Shown here: piece by piece, positions 55,977-64,000 of the stretch | How the letters are laid out: each line of letters begins with the position of its first letter | Numbering within the stretch: position 1 is the stretch's first letter | Assembly: GCF_000002995.4 (NCBI RefSeq) | Contig: NW_025062475.1 | Coordinates: 11,722,187 to 11,786,186, forward strand | From: Brugia malayi | Lineage: Eukaryota > Nematoda > Chromadorea > Rhabditida > Onchocercidae | Length of the DNA stretch: 64,000 bases | Direction of reading: 5' to 3' | Notes under the pieces: generated by a model | The model's input: only the letters and a program-made list of their open reading frames with translations | Told to the model about the DNA's origin: nothing | Databases searched by the model: none | Made by a program: the position numbers and the translations under genes

Positions 55977-57329
55977 TTCTCACCTGGAACGAAGAGGTGA
56001 TGCGTATCCTCTTGTCTCCCCACAAGATCTAGTCTACGGCGCTTTACCTGCCTTTCGCTCATTACGGCCGCACATGCCCTCGGGCACCAATCGAGGGCAT
56101 GAAGTTCTACGGCAGCTTTTCGCTGTGCGGCCGTATATTCGGGTGGCAGCAGAAGATTATGGCCACACCGGGCGCAAAAACCTAGAATATATGTATATTG
56201 AGTTTGCTAACATTCAGATGAGTCAAACGTACCAACATTTTCAAAAACTAATTGGAAATTTTGCTTTCAAATATACTTACCGTCCTGCTTGTGTATCCTC
56301 GAAGCATGGATACGCCACCCTTTTAACGTGTCGAACTGCCTATTGCAGATACCGCACACTGGAAATAGAAATGATAAAAAATGCTGATGCACAATTATTT
56401 ATTAAAGCACCGATATAGAAATTTCGTGATCATTTTGATTTATTACAAGGAATAAAATTTTATGACTTAATTCATAAATATGATTTGATCACTAAAGAAT
56501 TAAAACTATAAATTACCGATGCGATTGATTTCGCCTTCTTGATGCACCGTGTATGGCACTGCCTGCGGCACTTGCAACTCCCTTCGGAGCTGTTCCGGTA
56601 AGTCCCCTAGGTCAGCGGGACGGTATTGTTCCGGTGGTGCCGCAGCCAATACATGCTGAGTGGCGAGGACCGGGATTTTGATCGTCCTTGTTCTCCTGAA
56701 ACAGACTTACATTTAATGTAAATTACTTAATTAATAGTATTGCTTTTCTATATACATACTACCTTCTTCTAATTATAGATTTGCTATACAATTGTTGCAA
56801 AAATCAAAACTTACAGGACGAGTTCACGGACCGATTCAATCCGTTCCTCAATTCCACTCGTCTCCATTGATGCCGCGTGTACCTCAGGCTCTTCGTTTTC
56901 ATTGTCTTCTTCTGGCAGAGGGGCCCACTCTGCTTCGTATGACCAATTCTCGGTCTCATTATCATTTTCCGGCAGAGGGGCCGACTCTGCTTCATTTTCA
57001 TCAAATGTCGGCTCCTGAGATACCGCATCCTCTTCCATTTCTTCTTGAGCACTAAGCTCTTTCATTTCGTCCAATTTCGTTTGAACTGTGTCCAAGAGGT
57101 TTATGAGCGATCGCTCAAACTGAAAAGTTATCTTTGCAGTCATATTTTAAATTTGTGGCAGAAGGTTTTGCAAATCTTTCTTCGCCATCAATTTAGAGCA
57201 AAAAAAAATGTTGAAAAGAAAAAAAAAAGTAAAAATTACTTGAATAGTTTCCTTTACAAATTCGTGTAATGCATTAAACATTACAGGTTCCCTTTTCAAG
57301 TAATTAAAAACAGCTTGGATACCTTCCAT
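55763..57329 (-). CDS. Unrecognised zinc-finger protein in a GC-rich island, 6 exons, about 323 aa
   Basis: Exons in coding order: 57240-57329, 56815-57119, 56517-56695, 56281-56358, 55984-56181, 55763-55884; phases match. The N-terminal 30 residues (MEGIQAVFNYLKREP...) are helical; residues about 45-130 are acidic with two related PLPE(N/E)DNE units; then a helix-rich linker (QYRPADLGDLPEQLRRELQ). A C2H2 finger follows: CGICNRQF, 12 residues between Cys2 and His1, then HASRIH. Next comes CARCGHNLLLPPEY and, after 20-odd residues, ALDWCPRACAAVM, which could form a second metal site. A basic QVKRRRLDL follows. The finger style (single finger with GWRIHASRIH) resembles the N-terminal fingers of R2/NeSL-type retrotransposons, but no reverse transcriptase is nearby. 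The last exon is ambiguous: the alternative acceptor at 55855 would stop after Gly-Gln. GC content and codon choice differ sharply from every other gene here. Confidence 0.7.
55946..55971. repeat. (TA)n microsatellite in last intron of the zinc-finger gene
   Basis: Pure TA dinucleotide run of about 26 bases. Confidence 0.95.
56064..56134. repeat. Nested perfect inverted repeats inside a zinc-finger exon
   Basis: Inner arms CATGCCCTCG (56073-56082) and CGAGGGCATG (56092-56101) flank a 9-base loop. Outer arms ACGGCCGCA (56064-56072) and TGCGGCCGT (56126-56134) enclose them. All are exact complements, GC-rich, and lie in the coding part of exon 5. Confidence 0.9.
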
Positions 57330-57349
57330 ATTGGAACAGTCACTCTGAA

Positions 57350-57670
57350 AAATAACAAAATTACCAAATTTTCAACAAATAGAAAAAAAAAAGAAAAACA
57401 AAGATTTCGTACATTTCAATTTACTTTAAATCTAATATAACTTATACCAATAACAAAATTACTAACATTTTCAACAAAAAATTTTCAGTAAATACAAAAA
57501 AAGAAAACAAAGGTTTTCGTACATTTCAATTTACTTAAAATCTAATATAACTCATACCAATAACAAAATTACTAACATTTTCAACAAAAAATTTTCAGTA
57601 AATACAAAAAAAGAAAAACAAAAGTTTTCGTACATTTCAATTTATTTAAAATGTAACATTACTTATATCA
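57350..57670. repeat. Tandem repeat, about 110-bp unit, nearly three copies
   Basis: The marker GTACATTTCAATTTA starts at 57409, 57519 and 57630, giving periods of 110 and 111. Units also share CCAATAACAAAATTACTAAC and TTTTCAGTAAATAC. Each unit carries AATTTTCAG on the plus strand. The array ends about 20 bases upstream of the first exon of the zinc-finger gene. Confidence 0.9.
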
Positions 57671-58599
57671 AGTATTAATACCTTTTACTAATCTAATCCC
57701 ACTATAAAAAAAAAGTATCGAGAATGAGCGAGCATTCATGGAAGTATATTCCTATTGCTTTGCAGACATCTTACTTTATGCGCCGATCCTTTTGCCTTTA
57801 CAGAAAATATCGTTCGCTCTCTCTTTCTAATCTCTGATCCATCTCAATTTGATCTGACATCCTCATAACATCTTTTTATACGAAAAAAAAAGTTGATAAG
57901 ATTGAGATTTGAACTATTCATTATTACTTCCAGAAATTAAGGTTTGCAAAATATGAAATGGAATCGAAAAGTTTTTCTGGAAAAAGAACTGAATTATCGG
58001 TTTGTTTTAACAAAAAAAGTTTTTGTTTTTATGCCATTCCAAATGAGATCAAAATAAGTTTGTCTTCTTAATTTCTTTTCTTTAGTCTTTTTCATCAATA
58101 AAAAAAAAAAAAAAAAATTATGCTCCGATCAATATAGATTAAATAGTATAGAGAATTCACTTTATGACTTTTATTCATTATTTCACTAATTCACAAATTA
58201 TAAAAGAAATAATCATTTCGACATGCCGTATCATACTTAGGGAACGGTTATAGATTTATTCAACCAATTATTTTAGTTTTACCATTGCTATTAAATCGTT
58301 CTCGACCGAATTTTTGATAATAGTTTTGTTTCCTTTACAGATGAAATAAAATGACTCAGATAGTTTTTTTTTTCATAGTTTTATATCGTTTTTTTCTTAG
58401 TTTTTATATTTTATTTCAATTTTTAATTCTACTTCTATTACTAGACATAAATGCAACAATTTTTTGCTTTATTTCTCTTAATTTTAGACTTTTGGCAAAG
58501 TCCAAAAAACATAACAATTATCAATATTAAATAAAAATTGAAAAGCAAAAAATTTTAGACTTTTTAAAATATAATTTTTTTACCTCACTTTTTTTCTAA
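57671..58599. other. Upstream region of the zinc-finger gene
   Basis: Includes a less AT-rich stretch at 57715-57870 that could hold promoter elements of the minus-strand gene; the remainder is homopolymer-rich. No exon is supported. Confidence 0.45.
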
Positions 58600-59310
58600 A
58601 ATTTGTAATGCAAACTTTTCAATTGATAATATTCAACGAATAAGCAAAAAAATTTTTCCTATCAAATTTATCTTTTGAACTTTGAAAAATATTTTGTTGA
58701 TTTCAGATTCAATTAATTTTGGCAGTAAATTTGTTAAAAGGGTGAATTTCAAAATGTTGAAAGCTAGCAATACTGTTAAAATTTCAGTATTGCTAGCTTT
58801 CAAAATTTTAAAGAATTATAAAATTAATTCGAATTTATTTTGTAATTAATATTACAAATTATTTAAAATATTAATTTTAAAGTGACAAACTGGTATTGAA
58901 ATGTTGAATTTAAATTTTTCGGCACAAATCCAGCTGTAAATGAATAAAATTTACTAACACAGAACTGAATTTTCTTATCAAATTTAGCTTTTGAACTTTG
59001 TAAAATATTTTGTCGACTTCATATTGTTAGCAATGTGAAGCAAAATACTAAATAAATTCATCATTTTTTTCTAATTCAATTAAAAATTAGTTTTGCCACC
59101 ATTGAAGCATGTTAAAATTATCAAATACAACGTCAAAAATAATAAAAACGATATCAACTGATAATTTTAAAATCCGAGAAGATTAAGTTTATTAGGCAAA
59201 TTCACTTTTTGTGCTAGAAATATGCTTAACTTGATCAATTTATGACTTATTTCAGTTTAAAAAATTTTTTAGTTCATCAATTCCCTATCATTTTATCACT
59301 TAAAATTAAA
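58600..59310. repeat. Dispersed repeat family, copy set 2
   Basis: Blocks shared with 48.8-49.6 kb: TTCCTATCAAATTTA(T/G)CTTTTGAAC at about 58656 and 58976, CACAAATCCAGCTG at 58923, a block from 59080 with AATTAAAAATTAGTTTTGCC and TCAAATACAACGTCAAAAATAA, and a TTGATCAATTTATGACTTATTTC-like block (shortened) at 59232. Block order differs from set 1. Confidence 0.75.
58758..58802. repeat. Perfect 18-bp hairpin inside the dispersed repeat
   Basis: Left arm 58758-58775 (TGAAAGCTAGCAATACTG) and right arm 58785-58802 are exact reverse complements with a 9-base loop; pairing extends outward imperfectly. Confidence 0.9.
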
Positions 59311-61227
59311 ATTTCAAGTGATTTATAATAATATTGTGAAGAAATGTTTGCCAGAAATTAGATGATCACATTGATTGTCAAACAAAATACTAAATAAATT
59401 GCTTGGAAAATGTTTCATTAATAGATATCTTAAACAAACTTCACTTAATATAAATCAAGTTCATCTATTTAAAGCATTACTTACAGCTTTTTTAAACTTT
59501 AAGTATCTGAAAAGAATGAAAAATTTTTGAGGTTGAAGGTTAAAAGTTTCTTTTTTTTTAATAATCTTTACTTCTGTATTCACTTTTGGTTTTAAATCAA
59601 ATGAAAAGATATTTCAAAATGAAATCGAAATTTGCTGTAATATTTTTTTGTAACTTTTATCACACAAATCTTTAATGAATGATTATTAAAATTTTACAGA
59701 AAAGAAAAAAAAAACAAGTAAGTTTATATTTGTTCAATGTTAAATTAGTAATTTATGTCATTTAAATGATTTTAAATGGAGTAAATGATTTTTAATTATG
59801 ACTTTTCCAAGAAAAAGTTTTCAAAAAGCTCTAATTTTATCAGCTTTATCTTAAGCTGATTTGTCTTTCATTTTTTTTTTTTTTGTAATTTTTACTCTAT
59901 TCTAATTAATTAATAAATCTTATACATCCCTCAAAAAATCTCTTAAATAATTAATTAGCTAGTCACTAATCACTCCTTTTTGCTTCTTTAAAAACTATTT
60001 TTTTTTTCTTTTGTAATGTAAACGTTCATAAATTACATTAGCAACTGTTATTTACTATTGTTTATATTTTTCAATTGTTGTTTATGTTTTTTTTTTTCAT
60101 ATAATTTATGCATGTAAACAAGTTAATAATTATTAATTAGAGCAATTTACGTCTTTCCCTTTTATTCTTTATCATTCATTGCATTGATCCTTATCACTAA
60201 AAATTATTTCTCGTAGCAGTATGTTCGATTATTTTCTTTCTTTGAAAAAAGTAATTAATATCTGAATAAAAAAATGAATTAGATTATCGTTATATATTTT
60301 TTTGTACATTCGTATTGTTCACTGAGAGAAAAGCAAATTCTTTTTATTTGTCAATTTTGAATTTAGATTGTATTAGGATTCGAATTTAATTTAAATATTT
60401 GATAATCAAGATGATATTCATTATAAAGTAATAAAAATTTAGTAATTTCATTTCATTTCTATTGTTTACAACAATTTCAACTAGTGCTAGGTTTTCTACA
60501 ATAAAAAAGATGACAATCATAGAATTTATGAAAGGAAATTATTCGCCAAGGTTTATTTTATCATTTACAGTTATGATTAAAATGATTAAATTTTGATGTA
60601 AGTAGTAATATTTTTCCATTATGAGTAATATAGATGATACTATTATTATTTTAATGCAATACTTATCATATGTTTTTTTTTTTTTTGAAATTTAAAATGA
60701 AGTTATAAAAAAACTTAATTGAATTGATTTTTTCCTCATCTTATTAAAGTTTGCTCCTTATGAAACTAAAAAATTCAAAATTTATCCATTATTATTCTTC
60801 TATCACATTTTTTAGTTTACTAACTTAATAATACTAATTTTATAATGATTCTAAAAAAATTTTTTTTAAAAAATTTGAAATCATTTACTAAAATGTTTAT
60901 TTATATTAAAATAGATTTGTCTAGAATTAAAAATAAAAATTTTCTAAGGTATTGTAATTAACTAAAAATAGATAATTGTTAACAATTTATATATGTTATG
61001 CTTCTTTTATTCTGTATAATTTTAATATTTTGAATGATAATATTAATTAAAGTAATTATTATTTCAAAGTATACGCTATTATGTTTGTCTATCAATATTG
61101 ATCAGTCAAGGAATTGGCCAAATTATCATAGCTAATTGGTGTAACAATCAACATTCTTCATTGATATGCTTTATTGCCAAATTGTTTATCGTATTTCTTG
61201 CTGCCTTTACAATACAAGTTAGTACAT
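59311..61227. other. AT-rich region without supported genes
   Basis: Homopolymer runs and an 8-bp stem with 6-base loop near 59838-59859 (ATCAGCTT/AAGCTGAT). It may hide the missing first exon of the phosphatase-inhibitor gene, but I could not find it. Confidence 0.5.
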
Positions 61228-61626
61228 GATATGATGCAATATATGATATGGTGTGGTATGATATGATATGATATGGTATGATATGGTATGACAATGATAT
61301 GTATATGATATGATATGGTATGATATGATATGGTATGATATGATATGGTATGATATGATATGGTATGATATGATATGGTGTGATATGATATGGTATGATA
61401 TGATATGGTATGATATGATATGATATGATATGATATGGTATGATATGATATGGTATGATATGATATGGTATGATATGATATGATAAGATATGGTATGATA
61501 TGATATGGTATGATATGATATGGTGTGACAATGATATGTATATGATATGATATGATATGGTATGATATGTACATGATGAGGCATGATATGATATGTATAG
61601 TACAGTATATGATTATGATATGATAC
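61228..61626. repeat. Pentanucleotide satellite TGATA/TGGTA with 15-bp higher-order period
   Basis: About 400 bases of ATGAT pentamers. For much of it every third unit is ATGGT, giving a 15-bp period. Two interruptions with ACAATGATATGTATATG occur near 61291 and 61528. The minus strand has no stop codon in any frame, so three overlapping Ser-Tyr-His-Ile-Ile ORFs appear there; they are not genes. Confidence 0.97.
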
Positions 61627-62109
61627 AATCAATACTTAAACTTTACATTTCTAATTTGACTTTTAGTATGCACAATGATACGATTAAATGAATAATTTAA
61701 TTAAGCTTAAATTTTAATATTAAAATTAAGAAATTTTATTTACATTTCATATTTCATTTTATTACAATTATACTTCAAAAAAAAAAAAAAAGATTCCATT
61801 ATTAACAGTTTTACTCACAATTACTCTTTTTTTCCTGGTGAAAGAAAATATATGATTTTAATGTTACATCAAATGAATGATAGCAAATTTATAGTAATAA
61901 ACTATTTCTTTTTTCTTTCTTTCTTTTTTTATAATTTTCTACTACAATATGACAATAATGTGACAATTATCATTTTAATATATATTTTTTTCTTAAATGT
62001 ATTTAGGGAGAATTTGAAAAAAAGATCCATATTATTACTTTTCTTTTTTATTTTCCTCTTTTCTTAACTTTTCTAAAAGTTTATTATTGAGCAAATATAT
62101 TTCTTTCAG
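61627..62109. other. Region between the satellite and the inhibitor-2 exons
   Basis: AT-rich; a 71-codon Phe-rich frame (61852-62067) is rejected. It ends with TTCTTTCAG, the acceptor of the first visible inhibitor-2 exon. Confidence 0.5.
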
Positions 62110-63283
62110 TGGTGTCAGATTTATTCATCGGGATTAACTCGAGCAAAACACGCATTCTTTGATGAATTTAATGTCCTTGAAACTTATCAACCAAGAGCTC
62201 GTACAATGGGACATTTATTTTTGGTAATTTCTATCATAAATAATGGTTCAAAAAAAAAGAGAAGCATTTTTTAACATAAAATTTTATTTATATAAATAAA
62301 AGTGACTTAAATAGATATTTATTAGTGAACAGTGAAATAACATTTTAAAAATGAATAATTTTTAATTTTTTTTTAATTTAATTTTAACTTTTTAATAATT
62401 TTTAAGTTTGATCATTTGAATTTTAGTCATTTTAATAATGCACTAATATTTTATTTAATTTTTATTAATAGGTATTTTATAACTTTTTTTTTGCAAGATA
62501 TTACCAAAATTTTGATTTTAAAATGTTATAATTATTTGTGATCAGCAATTAATTTACTCATTTGTACAAATAAATTAATGAAAAGAAAAAAGAAAGATTT
62601 GAAAATTATTATATTTTCAAAAATTAATTGTAAAATTAAGCCTGAGCCACCAACGCCAGTACCAAATGCGCAACGTTATCAATATGATGCGGCAAAGGAA
62701 GCGGAGCGAACTGCCTTTCTACAGATGAGAGATGCGGTTTGTTAGTAAAAATTTTTTGCTAATTTTTGAACTGTTATTATTATAATTTGATTATTTTGAA
62801 ATTTGGATAACTTACAATATTTTTCACTCTTAATAAGAAAAATGAAATTGAGCAAAAGGTTATTATTACTATTATTTATTATCATTATTACCATTAATTA
62901 TTACGTTACAAATAAAATAATAATTATTTCCTTTAGATAATGATTATGTGAAGTAAATAAAGTGAAAATAATATTTAACTTAGTCAAAGTTTTTTTGAAG
63001 TCGAGTATTATTTAACCAATATAATTAAAAAAGTCTTCAATTTAAAAAAAGAAAAAGTAAAGCAACAATAGCTATTTTTTTATGCAAAATTTTTTAGCAT
63101 TATGAAAATGAATATACATACCTAGAAAAATTGAATCGTGAATTAGGAGAAAATGGAAATATTACTAAACAATCACAAAATGAAAATCAAAATGATTTAT
63201 CAAATATGCCAAAAATTGAAGGACCAGTTTTAATCGAATTTCATGCTGATTCAGAAACAGATGATGATGACTATTCTATATAA
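62110..63283 (+). CDS. szy-2: Protein phosphatase inhibitor 2 (I-2), 3 visible exons, 5' end not found
   Basis: Regulatory inhibitor of protein phosphatase 1. Visible exons: 62110-62223, 62641-62736, 63098-63283, all phase 0, 131 residues to the stop. FDEFNVLETYQP matches the I-2 motif WDEMNILATYHP. GHLFLPEPPTPVP matches the following DEPSTPY phosphorylation region. EAERTAFLQMRDAHYENEYTYL matches FEMRRKLHYNEG (the PP1 active-site helix, with its His-Tyr). The tail is acidic, ending DSETDDDDYSI. The N-terminal exon that should carry the KGILK PP1-binding motif is not seen between 57.7 and 62.1 kb. In exon 1 a second acceptor nine bases downstream (TGTCAG) is possible. In C. elegans the orthologue szy-2 acts in centrosome duplication control. 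The acceptor ATTAAG before 62641 is weak. Confidence 0.85.
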
Positions 63284-63451
63284 TAATACTATTAAAATTT
63301 TTAATTTCTTATTTTATTTCGAATAATTTAATTAATTTATTGCACAATGCATGATATTTTTTGCAATTAATTATTATATAAATTTCAAAATGAAAGGAAA
63401 ATTATATATTTTAAATGATTTGTATAGTATATTATTGATAATTCATCGGTA

Positions 63452-63871
63452 TCATTTATCACTAGTGATTATTTCATTGTTGTTAATGTAAAGTTGATAT
63501 ATAAATCCTAATTTCTTATTACCACTACTTGTTGCTTTCACATAACAAACATTACGACCAATTTCAAAATGTGTCTTTGTACCGTCCTCCAAAAATTCAC
63601 CCTGAAAATTTCATTCAAAATTTAACTTACATATTTAAAATGCCAAATACTAATTTTTTGATTACTTATACACTTCAATCTTATTTTTATTAATCTTAGA
63701 TTATCAAATTTTTTGCAATTTTATTAGTGTCAATAAATTTTCATTCGATTTCTAATTTCTCATCTAACTATTTTATAATTTCTTTTATCTACCTCCAATA
63801 TTAGAGTAAAAATTTTCTTACCGCAGTATTCATTTTTTGACCATTCACCCAAATATCCATTGTTCCTTTAT
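63452..63871 (-). CDS. FAIM: Fas apoptotic inhibitory molecule (FAIM), last two exons, partial
   Basis: C-terminal end of a FAIM1-like all-beta protein, a conserved cytosolic protein linked to protection from apoptosis and protein aggregation. Exons in coding order: 63822-63871 (enters in phase 1) and 63452-63601; 66 codons before the stop. MDIWVNGQKMNTA-GEFLEDGTKTHFEIG matches the human segment MDVWCNGKKLETAGEFVDDGTETHF across the splice junction, and CYVKATSSGNKKLGFIYQL continues it. The N-terminal part must lie past the window end. Convergent with I-2, 168 bases between stops. Confidence 0.93.
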
Positions 63872-64000
63872 CTAAAAAAAAAGAAAAGAAAATATTATCT
63901 TTATTTGGAAAAAATATATTTAAGTATTACTTTATTTATCTTTATTTGGAAAAAATATGCTTAATTATTATTTTATTGTTATTATTTTAAGCTAATTTTT
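63872..64000 (-). other. Intron of FAIM running off the window
   Basis: A 30-odd-base unit TTTATCTTTATTTGGAAAAAATAT is tandemly duplicated (about 63897 and 63938). No exon is visible before the end. Confidence 0.6.

Noticed and set aside
55772..56418. Plus-strand ORFs over the GC-rich island
   Set aside because: The minus strand carries the phase-consistent multi-exon zinc-finger model with metal-binding Cys/His spacing; the plus frames lack any motif and cross the introns.
56792..57055. Overlapping plus and minus ORFs at the acidic exon
   Set aside because: Frame shadows of exon 2 of the zinc-finger gene.
61148..61632. Three overlapping minus-strand ORFs of 127-156 codons rich in Ser-Tyr-His-Ile
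   Set aside because: They are translations of the TGATA/TGGTA satellite in all three frames; no start context, no domain.

Overview
The window reads as a stretch of AT-rich nematode chromosome, most likely a clade III/spirurid (filarial-type) worm. Reasons: multi-exon genes with tight TTTCAG-type acceptors, very long poly(T)/poly(A) runs in introns, acceptor-like CAG/TAG sites directly in front of start codons as expected for spliced-leader trans-splicing, and proteins whose closest remembered relatives are metazoan. It is not bacterial: there are no operon-packed ORFs, no Shine-Dalgarno sites and no rRNA or tRNA genes that I could see. All gene models below were built by hand from conserved protein similarity, splice sites and phase arithmetic; each accepted exon chain keeps frame from start to stop.

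Layout. 1-4.96 kb: gene-poor microsatellite-rich DNA. 4.96-12.27 kb (+): Musashi RNA-binding protein, 11 exons. 12.3-18.5 kb: gene desert with one unresolved patch at 17.0-17.5 kb. 18.5-23.3 kb (+): a 530-543 aa coiled-coil protein I do not recognise. 26.2-27.0 kb (-): an unrecognised 116 aa protein. 28.1-35.0 kb (-): a complete 22-exon, 1045 aa HECT E3 ligase of the UBE3B/oxi-1 type. 36.3-37.3 kb (-): a TMIE-like one-pass membrane protein. 38.1-38.9 kb (+): spliceosomal Sm protein E. 39.1-39.7 kb (+): a possible tiny spliced gene. 39.95-42.2 kb (+): PIG-K/GPI8, catalytic subunit of GPI transamidase. 42.6-44.6 kb (-): a 243 aa MIF4G-domain protein. 44.6-55.7 kb: repeat-dominated DNA, including a decayed array packed with GCATGC palindromes. 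55.8-57.3 kb (-): a GC-rich island holding an unfamiliar zinc-finger gene. 57.3-62.1 kb: more repeats and a TGATA/TGGTA satellite. 62.1-63.3 kb (+): protein phosphatase inhibitor 2 (5' part not found). 63.45-63.87 kb (-): the 3' end of a FAIM gene that runs off the window.

Working together: the genes are mostly unrelated housekeeping or neuronal functions (RNA binding, splicing, translation, ubiquitin, GPI anchoring, PP1 regulation), so there is no obvious pathway cluster. TMIE, UBE3B and the 116 aa gene lie head to tail on the minus strand, and TMIE is divergent from SmE. From memory, C. elegans tmie and oxi-1 are also neighbours (Y39A1C.1 and Y39A1C.2) on chromosome III, where msi-1, snr-6 and szy-2 also lie, so the window looks like a block of that ancestral chromosome.

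The most unusual parts are the 48.8-59.3 kb block (dispersed repeat copies flanking a GCATGC array and a GC-rich zinc-finger gene with nested inverted repeats and an A-rich tail), a dead duplicate of a HECT exon inside UBE3B, and GC-AG introns in both msi and UBE3B.
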